From NCBI GenBank assembly GCA_030622545.1, contig JAUXGA010000005.1, positions 1-64,000 on the forward strand: a DNA stretch of 64,000 nt, in the 5' to 3' direction. A model generated the notes under the pieces. The model saw nothing but the letters and a program-made list of their open reading frames with translations. It ran no database searches and was not told the DNA's origin. The DNA comes from a bacterium (lineage in GTDB: Bacteria; Electryoneota; RPQS01; DYHQ01). The position numbers and the translations under genes were made by a program. Of the stretch, positions 36,351 through 47,313 are shown one piece after another. How positions within the stretch are numbered: the first letter of the stretch is position 1; the number at the start of each line of letters is the position of its first letter.

Positions 36351-36998
36351 TTGTGCAATCTTATCGGTATACTATCCCTGCAGGGGGATTTTCCGAAGCA
36401 TGAAGAGGCGTTCGGGCGGCTTGATGTTCGGACGCGGCAGGTGCGCACGGAAGCGGATTTAGAGAGACTCGGCGGGCTCGTCGTTCCCGGCGGAGAATCC
36501 ACGACGCTCTCGCGGCTGCTGACGGATGCGCTTGCGGATTCGATTCGGGAATTCGCTCAGGCGCGGCCGGTGTGGGGCACGTGCGCGGGACTCGTGCTGC
36601 TGTGCAAAGATGCGGCTGACTCGCGCGTGACATGTCTGGGACTGATGGACGCGGATGTGATTCGCAACGGCTACGGGCGGCAGGTGCATTCGTTCGAAAC
36701 GGATTTGGCTATTCCATCGCTCAACGAAAGTGATAAGCCGTTTCGAGGCGTTTTTATTCGCGCGCCGCGCGTGACGCGAGTCGGCAACGATGTTCAAGTG
36801 CTGGCGCGCTTGGACGGTCCCCGCTTTCGCGGGGACAAGTCCAGCTTTCGCGGGGACAAGTCCAGCTTTCGCGGGGACAAGTCCAGCTTTCGCGGGGATC
36901 CGGTGATGCTGCGAAAAGGGAATCTGCTCGCGACGGGATTTCATCCGGAGTTGACGGATGATTTAAGGGTGGGGAAATATTTTCTTTCGATGTTTTAA
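36351..36998 (+). CDS. pdxT: Pyridoxal 5'-phosphate synthase glutaminase subunit with an internal repeat insertion
   Basis: The 215-residue protein has the class I amidotransferase features of PdxT: IGILSLQGDFPKHEEA, VVPGGEST, the nucleophile Cys in GTCAGLVLL and the His-Glu pair in HPELTDD. It supplies ammonia to PdxS. An extra segment of about 26 residues (FRGDKSS repeated) sits between LARLDGP and PVMLRKGNL, where homologues have none. It is encoded by 21-bp tandem repeats. All catalytic residues remain. The start is uncertain: TTG at 36351 fits the family N-terminus, but the ribosome binding site is weak. Confidence 0.88.
   Translation: MCNLIGILSLQGDFPKHEEAFGRLDVRTRQVRTEADLERLGGLVVPGGESTTLSRLLTDALADSIREFAQARPVWGTCAGLVLLCKDAADSRVTCLGLMDADVIRNGYGRQVHSFETDLAIPSLNESDKPFRGVFIRAPRVTRVGNDVQVLARLDGPRFRGDKSSFRGDKSSFRGDKSSFRGDPVMLRKGNLLATGFHPELTDDLRVGKYFLSMF
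36825..36899 (+). repeat. 21-bp tandem repeat inside pdxT
   Basis: Four copies of TTTCGCGGGGA(C/T) are spaced 21 nt apart, separated by AAGTCCAGC. The unit core (CCCGCTTTCGCGGGGA) is the hairpin unit of the paired palindromic repeats at 17635 and 34258. The length keeps the reading frame. Confidence 0.9.
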
Positions 36999-36999
36999 A

Positions 37000-37034
37000 C
37001 CCCCCTTAATCCCCCCTGCTGAAGCAGGGGGGAA
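37000..37034. repeat. C-rich/G-rich inverted repeat
   Basis: A hairpin with arms CCCCCCTGCT / AGCAGGGGGG lies just after pdxT and before the lipoprotein gene. It may act as a terminator-like structure, but no T run follows. Confidence 0.55.
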
Positions 37035-37051
37035 AGAAGTGAAGGATTACT

Positions 37052-38053
37052 ATGACGAAGAGAATTTTATTGTTGATTCCGCTGATTGTTTTCTTGGCGG
37101 GATGCGGGGAACGGAATGAAGCGGATATTGTCACCGGCCCGTTCAGACTTTTAGGGCAACTTCAGACGCGGGGATGGGCGGAAGATGTTGCGGTGGATGA
37201 TACGATTGCGGTTGTCGCGGACGGACAGGCGGGAACGGCGATTGTCACGATTCGCGACGCTGCCGCGCCGGAAACATTGGCGACATATCCGGCGGGAAGT
37301 CATAATTTGAGCGTGGTGCTCTGCGTTGTGTCGCTGGAGAACGGCGTTTTCGGGCCGTACAACGAGCAGTGGGGAGGGCCGCCGCTCTATGATATTTCCA
37401 CCGGTCAATCTGCGCTCGGCGGTTTCGCTAATTCGCTTGAAGTCTATAAGCTGGAGCTTGTGTCGAGACCTGACACGCTCCAATTGTTCACCGGCGATAA
37501 AAGTACGAGCGACGGCTTCACGGTGCGCATGATTGCGAAATCCGGAAACAGTTGGAGCACGGTGGACAATGAACAGTTCCAATATGCAAACAGCTACCGG
37601 ATTTACGGCTTCGGACGCACCGACGGAAATCTCGCAGCGCTGTGTTTCGACCAGCTCGGCGTGGTGATTTACAATTGGCGCACGTCCGAGGAAATCACGT
37701 GGGTGGACACGCCCGGCGGTGCGCGCGATGCGGTTTGGGTGGGGGATTATATTTATGTCGCGGACTACGGCAACGGCGTGCAGGTGATAGACGCTTCGAC
37801 ACCGCCAAGCGCTTCGATTGTCGCGTCGGTGATGCCGGTGGGTTCGTCGCGGCTGGAACGGATTGCCGCCGATGGTGATTATGTGTTTGTGCTCGATGCG
37901 AACGACGGGATTTATGTTATCGATGTGTCGAATCCGCTGACACCTGCGGAAGTGCAGCTAATTGAATTGCCGGAACCGAGCGCGGTTGTTGCGCGGGATG
38001 GCAAAGTTTACGTGACTGATAATTATTCCGGCTTGCTGATTTACGGGATGTGA
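37052..38053 (+). CDS. Lipoprotein with beta-propeller (LVIVD-like) repeats
   Basis: The 333-residue protein has a lipoprotein signal with the lipobox LAGC (Cys18). The mature part contains blades such as RDAVWVGDYIYVADYGNGVQVIDAS and GDYVFVLDANDGIYVIDVSNP, typical of LVIVD repeats. It is likely anchored in the outer membrane or facing the periplasm. Its binding partner is unknown. A good GAAGGA site precedes the ATG and a terminator follows at 38107. Confidence 0.8.
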   Translation: MTKRILLLIPLIVFLAGCGERNEADIVTGPFRLLGQLQTRGWAEDVAVDDTIAVVADGQAGTAIVTIRDAAAPETLATYPAGSHNLSVVLCVVSLENGVFGPYNEQWGGPPLYDISTGQSALGGFANSLEVYKLELVSRPDTLQLFTGDKSTSDGFTVRMIAKSGNSWSTVDNEQFQYANSYRIYGFGRTDGNLAALCFDQLGVVIYNWRTSEEITWVDTPGGARDAVWVGDYIYVADYGNGVQVIDASTPPSASIVASVMPVGSSRLERIAADGDYVFVLDANDGIYVIDVSNPLTPAEVQLIELPEPSAVVARDGKVYVTDNYSGLLIYGM

Positions 38054-38106
38054 TTTTTTTTGCGCGAGGGGTGAGGCACCCACTCGCGGCGAGGGAAGGG
38101 AATTAG

Positions 38107-38139
38107 CCCCGGCCGGATTTGGTCGGGGTTTTTGTTTTT
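38107..38139 (+). terminator. Rho-independent terminator of the propeller lipoprotein
   Basis: The stem CCCCGGCC / GGTCGGGG with a 6-nt loop is followed by TTTTTGTTTTTT. Confidence 0.85.
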
Positions 38140-38141
38140 TA

Positions 38142-38182
38142 GGGTCGGCTGCAATCCACCAGTACTGGTGGACAACACCGCA
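38142..38182 (+). repeat. 41-bp interspersed repeat with palindromic core, copy 2
   Basis: Identical to 20276-20316, with palindrome CCACCAGTACTGGTGG at 38156-38171. It lies between two convergent genes, directly after a terminator. Confidence 0.9.
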
Positions 38183-38189
38183 AAATTGG

Positions 38190-38777
38190 TTACTTCTTAA
38201 GAAGTCTATAAATTGCTTCCCAGAGGTCGTCGCGGCCGTGGTTTTTCGATGCGGAATAGGTGAGGATTGCGGTGGCGTTGAAGGGTTGCAGTTCTTGGCG
38301 CAAGCGGGGAAGGATTGTGCGTTGCTCGGAGGGTCTTAGTTTATCTATTTTTGTCAGGACGATGATGAAAGGTCGCTCGTAGTTTTGCAGCCATTTCAAA
38401 AGCTCGCGGTCTTCTTCTCTGGCGCCGCGGCGACTGTCCAGAATGACAATCACGCCGCGCAGCTCGGACGATTCGCGCAAGTAGCCTTCCACGAGTTTCC
38501 CCCAATTTTGCCGCATCGCTTTCGAGACGCGCGCGAAACCGTAACCGGGAAGATCAACAAAGTAGAAGTAGTCGTCGATTTGAAAGTAGTTCAGAAGCTG
38601 CGTCTTGCCGGGTTTTTTTGAGACCAGCGCCAATTTGCGGCGGTTCAGTAGGCTGTTGATGAGCGAGGATTTTCCCACGTTCGAGCGTCCTCCGAAAGCG
38701 ATTTCGGGGAGCGCGGGTTCTATCCTCGTTTTCAAATTTGCGCGGGACGTGATGAATTTTGCTTCAGGGATTTTCAC
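38190..38777 (-). CDS. engB: Ribosome biogenesis GTPase EngB (YsxC/YihA)
   Basis: The 195-residue GTPase has G1 GRSNVGKSSLIN, G3 DLPGYGFA, G4 TKID and the SAS motif of G5, matching EngB in length. It helps assemble the large ribosomal subunit. It starts 8 nt after lon on the same strand, an arrangement common in many bacteria. Confidence 0.95.
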   Translation of the reverse strand: MKIPEAKFITSRANLKTRIEPALPEIAFGGRSNVGKSSLINSLLNRRKLALVSKKPGKTQLLNYFQIDDYFYFVDLPGYGFARVSKAMRQNWGKLVEGYLRESSELRGVIVILDSRRGAREEDRELLKWLQNYERPFIIVLTKIDKLRPSEQRTILPRLRQELQPFNATAILTYSASKNHGRDDLWEAIYRLLKK

Positions 38778-38785
38778 GGGGGTTG

Positions 38786-41155
38786 TTAGGTTTGAAGGGA
38801 CGCGTCTTTTTCAGGTGTCTTTGCCGGTGATATTTCCTCGGACGGGAAAATGAAATCCCAGACCTGCTTGATGGTGGAAACAAAAAGGACGTTCATGCCT
38901 TTGCGAAGTTCCGAATGGAGATCGAGCCATTCCTTTTCGTTCTTTTCGGGGAGAATGATATGCTGAATTCCGGCGCGGTTCGCGGCCATGACTTTGCTCG
39001 GCAATCCTCCGATGGGCAGGACGTTGCCTCGCAGCGTCATCTCACCGGTCATCGCGATGTCCGCACTGACGGGACGCGAAATCAGCGCGGAAAGCATCGC
39101 TGTAGCCAGCGTGATGCCCGCTGAAGGACCGTCTTTCGGAATGCCGCCGACCGGAATATGAATGTGCATATCACTCTTGCGATAGAAATTTTCCGGAACG
39201 CCCCAGTGATGACCATTGGCTCGAATGTACGAGAGCGCCGCTTGAGCGGATTCCTTCATGACATCGCCAAGTTGACCGGTCAGTTGCAGCGTTCCTTTGC
39301 CTTTCATCAGGGTCGCCTGAATGTTCAGGATTTCGCCGCCGGCGTAGGTCCATGACAAGCCCACCACGGAACCAATTCGGTCTCCCTTCTCTATTTCTTC
39401 ACCGAAGAATTTCGGCAAGCCGAGAAGGTTTTCCAAACTTCGCACCGTCACGGGAACAGGCTTCGTGGTTTTTTGAGGATGCGCGCGAGCGATTTTCCGA
39501 CAGGTGCGAGCGATGTGGCGTTCCAGTTCGCGAACGCCTGCTTCCCGGGTGTACGCGTCAATGGTGCGCAACATGGCGGATTCGGAGAACTGAACTTCTT
39601 CCGGCGCTAAGCCGTGTTCGCGGAATTGTTTCGGAAGCAGAAACTGCCGGGCAATTTGCAGCTTTTCGTGGCGCAAATAGCCGGGAAGTTCGATAATCTC
39701 CATGCGATCCTGAAGGGGAAGCGGAATTTCCTGACGCAAATTCGCGGTGGTGATAAACATCACCTGTGATAGGTCGTAATCCACCTCAAGATAGTGGTCG
39801 GAAAAGTGAGCATTTTGTTCAGGGTCTAAAACTTCGAGCAGCGCGGCGGAAGGGTCTCCTCGAAAATCGGTGGACATTTTATCGACTTCATCCAAGAGGA
39901 AGACGGGGTTAATGGTTCCAGCGCGTTTCATTTGCTGGATGATGCGTCCCGGCATCGAACCGATATAGGTGCGTCGGTGGCCGCGAATTTCCGCTTCGTC
40001 GCGAACGCCGCCCAGAGAGACACGGATAAATTTCCTTTCCATCGCGCGGGCAATCGAGCGTCCCAGGGATGTTTTGCCGACACCCGGAGGTCCGACGAGA
40101 CAGAGGATTGGCCCATGCATCTTTTTGACGCGCCCAAGGACGGCCAGATGTTCCAGAATTCGTTCTTTCGGTTTTTCCAGACCGTAATGATCTTCATCAA
40201 GGATGCGCTGCGCCAGAGCGATATCGAGATTATCTTCGGTCGCGGTTACCCATGGCAAGGCGGTCAGCCAATCGAGATAGTTTTTGATAACCGACGCTTC
40301 GGGAGAGAGCATCGGCATGCCTTTGAGCTTATTGAGTTCTTCATTGGCCTTCATGCGAGCTTCTTTCGGCAGGCGCGCCTTGCGGATTTTTCGGCGGTAC
40401 TGAAGAATATCGGTGAAATCGTCTTCGAAATCCTCGCCAAGTTCCTTTTTAATCACCCGCATTTGTTCCTGCAGGTAGTACGCGCGCTGGGAGCGCGTGA
40501 TTTTTTCACGGACTTGTCCTTCAATGGACTGCTCGACTTTGAGAATTTCGATTTCGTCACTGAGAATCTTGGAAATCGCGGAGAGGGATTCCGATAAATC
40601 CACCATGCTCAGGATTTCCTGCTTCCGTTCCAGCGGCAGCGAGAGGTGAGCCATGATGAAATCAGCCACCTGCTGAGGATCAGGGAGATTGGTCAGGGAA
40701 ACTAAAAGCTCGTCGGGCAGTTCGCGATTCAAACTGACATATTCTCGGAACAGGTTCTCCGCGAATCGGACATGACCTTTCAGATGCAGGCTGTCTGTAT
40801 CTTGAGGAGAAAGCGGTTCGACCACCGCATAGAAGCAATCGTCCTGAGTTTTAACGTTCACAATGCGGGCGCGATGAACGCCTTCCACGAGAACTTTAAC
40901 CAGACCATTGGGGAGTTTCAAAACCTGCAGGATGTTTCCGATGACACCGACCTCATGGAGGTCTTCCGGTTCGGGTTCTTCCTTCGCGGGGTCGCGCTGA
41001 GCGATCAGAAGCACCTGCTTCGTTTTTACCATAGCCTGTTCGACGGCCTGCAAGGTTTTTTCCCGCCCGATGAGCAGGGGAAATATCATCGCGGGGAAAA
41101 CCACAACATCTCGCAGGGGTAGGACGGGAAAGGTCGAGAGAGGTTCGTTTTGCAT
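38786..41155 (-). CDS. lon: ATP-dependent protease Lon
   Basis: The 789-residue protein has the Lon substrate-binding N-terminus (FPVLPLRDVVVFPAMIFPLLIGR), the AAA module (Walker A GPPGVGKTSLG) and a C-terminal serine protease domain with catalytic Ser in KDGPSAG and Lys in GLPSKVMAANRAG. It degrades misfolded and regulatory proteins in the cytosol. It lies between rpoN and engB on the same strand. Confidence 0.97.
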   Translation of the reverse strand: MQNEPLSTFPVLPLRDVVVFPAMIFPLLIGREKTLQAVEQAMVKTKQVLLIAQRDPAKEEPEPEDLHEVGVIGNILQVLKLPNGLVKVLVEGVHRARIVNVKTQDDCFYAVVEPLSPQDTDSLHLKGHVRFAENLFREYVSLNRELPDELLVSLTNLPDPQQVADFIMAHLSLPLERKQEILSMVDLSESLSAISKILSDEIEILKVEQSIEGQVREKITRSQRAYYLQEQMRVIKKELGEDFEDDFTDILQYRRKIRKARLPKEARMKANEELNKLKGMPMLSPEASVIKNYLDWLTALPWVTATEDNLDIALAQRILDEDHYGLEKPKERILEHLAVLGRVKKMHGPILCLVGPPGVGKTSLGRSIARAMERKFIRVSLGGVRDEAEIRGHRRTYIGSMPGRIIQQMKRAGTINPVFLLDEVDKMSTDFRGDPSAALLEVLDPEQNAHFSDHYLEVDYDLSQVMFITTANLRQEIPLPLQDRMEIIELPGYLRHEKLQIARQFLLPKQFREHGLAPEEVQFSESAMLRTIDAYTREAGVRELERHIARTCRKIARAHPQKTTKPVPVTVRSLENLLGLPKFFGEEIEKGDRIGSVVGLSWTYAGGEILNIQATLMKGKGTLQLTGQLGDVMKESAQAALSYIRANGHHWGVPENFYRKSDMHIHIPVGGIPKDGPSAGITLATAMLSALISRPVSADIAMTGEMTLRGNVLPIGGLPSKVMAANRAGIQHIILPEKNEKEWLDLHSELRKGMNVLFVSTIKQVWDFIFPSEEISPAKTPEKDASLQT

Positions 41156-41173
41156 CTTTATTCAAACTCTTTT

Positions 41174-42637
41174 TCAGATTTCGCGGCGTAGTCTTTTCAC
41201 GGGAATACGGAGCTGTTCGCGGTATTTTTGGACGGTGCGGCGAGCGATGGGATAGCCTTCTCCCGCCAGCATAATCGCGATAGCCTGATCCGAGAGAGGA
41301 TCCGATTTATCTTCGCTGTCGATAATTTCTTTCAGGCGTCCTTTAATGACTTTCGTGGAAACGTCCTCGCCGGAGGTGCTTTCCATGCGTTCGCTGAAGA
41401 AATATTTCAGTTCAAAAACGCCCCAGTCCGTCTGTACATACTTGCGCGATGTCACACGGGAGATGGTCGAAATATCCATACCGATATCCTCGGCGATATC
41501 CTGCAGAATCATCGGTTTTAAGTACTCTCTTCCCCTGTGGAAAAATGCTGCCTGTCGCGCCACAATCGCACGCATGGTGCGCAGGATTGTCGTGCGGCGC
41601 TGATGGATGGCATTGATAAACCAGCGGGCGCTTTCGAGCTTTCGAGTGACGAATTCCTTAACTTTCTTATCCGACTCGCCTTTCAGGAACATATCTTTGT
41701 AAGCGGTATTGATGTAGAAATTCGGAATATTACCGTCATTTAAAAAGACAACAAATTCGTCTCCGACGAGGTTGACAATCAAATCAGGAATGATGTAGTT
41801 CTGCTTCTCATCGAAATAACCTTCGCCGGGCTTGGGATTGCATTTTCGTATTTCTTCGAATGTTTTTTTGACTTCTTCGAGTGTAATATCAAGTTTGCGG
41901 GAGATGACTTCATAGCGTTTGTTGATGAACGCATCGAAAGACTCTGTCAGCACCCGAATGGCGTTGGGAGCCGGAGTTTCTCGCTGGTGTAATTGACTCA
42001 GAAGACATTCCGTCAGATTGCGGGCGGCAATTCCCGAAGGATCGAAACCCTGCACAGTTTCAAGCACTTTTTCGACGGCTTCGTTTGACGTGCCGATTTC
42101 TTGGGCGATTTCTTCGGTGGACATCGCCAAGTAACCGTCGTTATTCAGACTGCCGATAATGAATAATCCTATTTTCAGTTCCAGCTCCGTCAAACGCTGC
42201 AGACGGAGTTGATCTTCGAGATGATCAGACAGGCTCGGGAGAGCGGCTCGCGGTGTTTCCACTAATTCGTCTGGTGATGGACGGAAGGCGCGATAGTGGT
42301 ATTGATCATCATCCGTCAGGAAATTCTCCCAGTCTATCTCCTGTTCCTTTTTGTGATTCTCTTCGGTTGGAGTCTCTGTAGAGGCTGTCTCGCCCGCGTT
42401 CTCTTCGGTTTCCTCCGTCGCGGCGGCGGACTTGTCCGATTCGAGCTCAGACACATCCTTGTCCACAATCGCTTCCTCTTCCGAGAGTTCTTCAAGAAAG
42501 GGATTATCGACAAGTTCTGTACGCACCCGCAATTCCAGTTGCAACAGGGGCAATTGAATCAGTTCTGACCGGAGAATCTGCTGCGGCTGAAGAATCTGTT
42601 CTTGCCTGAGCCGCAGTTCCTGTCTAAGAGTTTGCAT
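41174..42637 (-). CDS. rpoN: RNA polymerase sigma-54 factor
   Basis: The 487-residue protein begins with the Gln/Leu-rich activator region (LRQEQILQPQQILRSELIQLPLLQLEL). It has an acidic region II and ends with the promoter-binding RpoN box (RRTVQKYREQLRIP). It directs RNA polymerase to -24/-12 promoters with enhancer-binding activators; none is encoded in this window. The order lptB-rpoN is widespread among Gram-negative bacteria. It is followed by lon 18 nt downstream. Confidence 0.95.
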   Translation of the reverse strand: MQTLRQELRLRQEQILQPQQILRSELIQLPLLQLELRVRTELVDNPFLEELSEEEAIVDKDVSELESDKSAAATEETEENAGETASTETPTEENHKKEQEIDWENFLTDDDQYHYRAFRPSPDELVETPRAALPSLSDHLEDQLRLQRLTELELKIGLFIIGSLNNDGYLAMSTEEIAQEIGTSNEAVEKVLETVQGFDPSGIAARNLTECLLSQLHQRETPAPNAIRVLTESFDAFINKRYEVISRKLDITLEEVKKTFEEIRKCNPKPGEGYFDEKQNYIIPDLIVNLVGDEFVVFLNDGNIPNFYINTAYKDMFLKGESDKKVKEFVTRKLESARWFINAIHQRRTTILRTMRAIVARQAAFFHRGREYLKPMILQDIAEDIGMDISTISRVTSRKYVQTDWGVFELKYFFSERMESTSGEDVSTKVIKGRLKEIIDSEDKSDPLSDQAIAIMLAGEGYPIARRTVQKYREQLRIPVKRLRREI

Positions 42638-42834
42638 GGATTTTCATTTCCTTCTCCCGTGCCATCGGGAATTTTCTTGAGGTTTGTGTATTCCTTAATC
42701 CTCACGTCGCGCCGTTTCCCCCAAGACGCACTTGGCCTCCCATAATCCTTTATCGGCAGTTGTTGCAGAAAACTTTATATGAATTATGCCAGTCATGTTA
42801 CAGCGAGTTCTGCGCGGGCTTTAAGAAAAAGCAT

Positions 42835-43583
<749 letters not shown>

Positions 43584-43587
<4 letters not shown>

Positions 43588-46178
43588 GACGTCGCTTTCT
43601 TTTTCGATTTGCGCGAAATCCACCATCCCCATCCAATCAAAGCCCAGATGACAAAGTGTGAGATCGTTGCGATGCCGATTCCCGCCCGCAGAGTATTCGA
43701 GCGGAAGAAGAATCGCACATGATGCTTGCCTTCGCTTAGATAAAGCCCTCGGACGAATGTATTGACAAGGAAAATATCGGCCATTTTGCCGTCCACCATC
43801 GCTTTCCAACCCGGCGGGTAATGCGCGTCGGAGAGTATCATGAAACTCGGCCGATCCGTTTCGACCTTGATGTTCACCTCATGAGTTTCGTAGGACGTGA
43901 CAGTGGCGCTCCGATTCTGTGTCGGGCTGATGGGGCCGGGAAGCTCGCGGTCCACGACCGCCCAGTAATCGGGTTGGAAATTCGGTCGCTGCAGAGCTGT
44001 CAGCGCGTCTTTCCGGTCAGGGATAACCGCGACGGAGTCAACGAAATAGGCGCGAGGCAATACGCGCAGATTCTCATAGAGGTAGCGGTGTCCCTTCGGA
44101 TCCCAAATCACAGGCTTCAGCGTGGGGACTGTGCCAAGTTCGGCGTCTGTTAGAATGTATTTACAATTGAGCGACGACAACAATGGCAGGTGCAAAGGAA
44201 GGCGCGCATCCGGTCCCTTGTAGAAAAGATAATCCAGCATGTCCTGATACGCGCGCATTTTTACCCCATGATAACCGCCGAGGGATTGGATGGAGAAATA
44301 ATTCCAACTGTTGTCCTGAAGCAGTCTTCCGGCGGGGAAGACGCGGTAGAGACTTGAATCCTGTTCGAGATACTGGACAGCGCTGTCTCTCGGAAACATC
44401 TGTTCCGCGGTTTCCGGAGGCTGCGGACTGAAGAATTTATGCGAAAACAGCCAGATGTCAAGCGCGGCAATCGCCAGAATAGCGATGATGAACGGTGTAC
44501 GTTTTATCTTGCCGGTCAGTTTCAAAAACGCCGCGGCAAAGGCCAGCGCTAAAAAGGTGAGCGCCCACAGCAAGTCTGTTCTCAGGAGTGCAAATCGTTC
44601 CGCGCGAATTTGCCCGAGGTACTGCATAACATTTGACTGAGCCTGAGCTTGCGGGATACCTCGTGAAGTAAGTTGCTGCATGTATTGGTTGTATTCTCCC
44701 GGTCTCTCAAACGAACCGAAGGCTCCCTGCAAGGCGCTGCCGCCCACCAAAACGATAAGGAAGAGAGCGATAGAAGCGACGACTCCAATCAGAAAAACTT
44801 TGCGCCAGCGTTTCGATTTTTCGAGACCAGCGATATAGCGAATGCCGAAACCCGCCAGAATGATTCCGGAAAGCTGCACTAAGAGAATAATCAGCGACGG
44901 GACGCGGAATTTATCAAAGAACGGTAGATAGTTAAACAAGAGTTTGTAGAAGCCTTCGAAATGTCGCCCGAGAGACAGGACAAAAGCAACGGCTGAAATC
45001 ACTCCGAGTGAAATCACCATCCGATTTTTAGGTGCGAAAAAGGCGAATACTGCGAAGAGAAGCGGCACGATGCCGAAATAGAAACTCGACGATGTAAACG
45101 GCATCGGACCCCAATACGTAGGTGATTTCAAACCGAACCAAGATGGAACAGCGAACGTCAGCAATTCTTTGGGATGAAAACTCCACATCGTGGCTTGTTC
45201 AATGGAATACCCACCGGTGCTTCCGGCGGAAAACGCCGCCGCCGTTCCCCGAATGGAATACGGGAGGTATTCGTAGAGCGGCATATACCAGATGGCTCCG
45301 TGCGCAAATCCTAAAAGAACCGACGCCGCAATCATCGCCGTGGGCGCGACCCAGCCGAGCGGCTTTGCTTTGACATTCCACAGAGTCCAAACGAGCCAGT
45401 AAAGGCCTGTCATGATGAAGCCGTAATAAACGATTTGCGTATGACCAGCCCAAGCGATTTGCCAGGCGAACGCCAGCGCTAAAAGCGCGACATCCAAAAG
45501 CCGTCTTTTTTCGAGCAACTGATGCGTCAGAAGCAAAATCAGCGGGAGGTAGATAAAGGTCATAAATTTGCCGCCGTGCGCCGCCGTAGCCAGCGAAATC
45601 ATATAGGGATTCCATGCCATCAACAGCGCGGGGACAAGCGCAATCAGCGGTCGAAACGACAACCGCCGCATCAGGAGATAGGTCAGGAGACCCGCATAGA
45701 GAAAAAGCGAAATCAACCAGCGGCTCGTGAGTAATGCTCTCCCTTTGCCCGCACCGAGGAAGAGGACGTTTCGGGAAATAAGGTCTGCCCAGTGGTGAGG
45801 ACTCAGCCATTTTCTTGCCAGCGAATAGGGTGGGCCCATATAATTGTAGTTCGAGTATGCTCCCGCGGCAAGAGACGGGAAACCCCCGAATAGATTGGGA
45901 CACCAAGCCGGGTATTTATGACCGGCTTCGATTTCATGATAGACGAAGCTGTTTTGACCGGTCGAGGTTTCCGTGTCGTCTCCCTTTGAGAAAGACATGT
46001 CGCGAAGGATGAGCTCGTTGAAGAGCAGGAAAACCGCCAAGAAAATCAGCACGCAGGCTATGATATCCGCCTGCCAGATTCTCAAACCCAGTGTTCCCTT
46101 GCTTTCAGACACGGCGGCCGGTGTTTCTTTTTCTTTTCCCGATTTGCCGCGTGGAGGTGTTTTCTTTTTTCGGCTCAA
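43584..46178 (-). CDS. YfhO-family multispanning membrane protein
   Basis: The 864-residue protein starts at a TTG behind GAGG. A short basic cytosolic segment precedes about twelve to fourteen transmembrane helices and a C-terminal extracytoplasmic domain ([35 protein letters not shown]), the YfhO signature. YfhO-like proteins are predicted polyprenyl-phosphate-sugar-dependent glycosyltransferases. Its place between lptA and lptB suggests work on LPS or another envelope glycan. The frame upstream to 46346 overlaps lptA and is not used. Confidence 0.85.
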
Positions 46179-46224
46179 GTTATCCTCGATGTATTTGCGG
46201 GTTATAAAGAATTCGTAAAGCGCG

Positions 46225-47313
46225 TCAGTTGCCTCTGTCCACGAGTCGCTGTGGTATGTAGCGACCCTCGGTTCCCCCGACGACCTGAATTCGGGAGACC
46301 TGATTATTTTCGATAAGGACCCGCAGCCGGTCTCCAGATGTTTCATTCATCCCGCGCTGTTGATCTTCTTCCTGAATATAGTAGGTCGCGCGCGCCGTTC
46401 CTTCGACGAAGATTTGCTCCAGATTATCGTTTTCAATCCAGAGAGTTATCTGTTTGCCTTCCATGCGATGGCGTCGTTCTTCATAGAGAGAATCTCCCGG
46501 TGATGTCGCCACAGCGTGTCCCGCCACGAAAACCTGCCGGAGTTCCTCGCCGTCGAAACGGAGCGTAATCGTGTCTCCGAGAATCTCGTCTCGCTCGTGA
46601 CGGGCTTGAGGAGTTCCGATGAGGATGGCTTCTTCCGTTTCACGGATATAATCGAGGCGGTCGCCGGTCGCTACTAATTTTCCGCGCTGAATTTCGACAT
46701 GACCGCGAACGCGCGCGCGCTTGGTTTCACCGAAGTACTCGACGGTGTCCCCGCGGATTTCCATCCGAACATTTCCGACGGAATCTCGTTCTGTCAAGAC
46801 CGGATTAACAGTCACCCGGCCGTATTGATCCGCTTCGCGAAGGTAGCCTTCTTGTCCCGTCAGTAAAAGGTGCCGGTTATCTTCCCGCAGCCGCACATTC
46901 TGATAGAGAAACGCTTCGCGGCGGCCGTCGAGATATTTTACGCGATAACAGGTGACCGACAGTGTATCCTGATAAATACGAACGTCACCGGAAGCGTCGA
47001 GCGCGCCGGTCCATTCATAATAAATAACTTCATGCGCTAAGAGAATCCGATTGGGATCCGTGCACTCGACATTCCTGCGAAAGATGACCAGTCCCGAATC
47101 CGGGTAGTGAAACGCTTCCTGACACGTGACCGAAAAACTGTCCTGTGTCATCCAAACATCGCCCCTCAGCTCCTGCCATTGCCGATTTCCTTCGGTGTGA
47201 GATCGAAGCACATCGGCGCGCCGGAGCACAATCGGCGAGCGGGGTTTTTCTGCGGCGGCGTCAAGGACTCCCGTTAGCAGAACAAGAGCGGTTATCCAGA
47301 GCAAGAATTTCAT
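46225..47313 (-). CDS. lptA: LptA/OstA-like LPS transport protein
   Basis: The 362-residue protein has a signal peptide and repeats of the OstA/LptA beta-jellyroll (QELRGDVWMTQDSFSVTC, DASGDVRIYQDTLSVTC, RVRGHVEIQRGKLVATGDRLDY). This is longer than E. coli LptA, as in many FCB bacteria. It would bridge LPS across the periplasm. Its start overlaps the lptC stop by 4 nt. Confidence 0.85.
   Translation of the reverse strand: MKFLLWITALVLLTGVLDAAAEKPRSPIVLRRADVLRSHTEGNRQWQELRGDVWMTQDSFSVTCQEAFHYPDSGLVIFRRNVECTDPNRILLAHEVIYYEWTGALDASGDVRIYQDTLSVTCYRVKYLDGRREAFLYQNVRLREDNRHLLLTGQEGYLREADQYGRVTVNPVLTERDSVGNVRMEIRGDTVEYFGETKRARVRGHVEIQRGKLVATGDRLDYIRETEEAILIGTPQARHERDEILGDTITLRFDGEELRQVFVAGHAVATSPGDSLYEERRHRMEGKQITLWIENDNLEQIFVEGTARATYYIQEEDQQRGMNETSGDRLRVLIENNQVSRIQVVGGTEGRYIPQRLVDRGN

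Noticed and set aside
36825-36899. Short CRISPR array
   Set aside because: The units are contiguous in-frame tandem repeats of 21 bp with a 9-bp constant linker, not repeats with variable spacers, and no cas genes are present.
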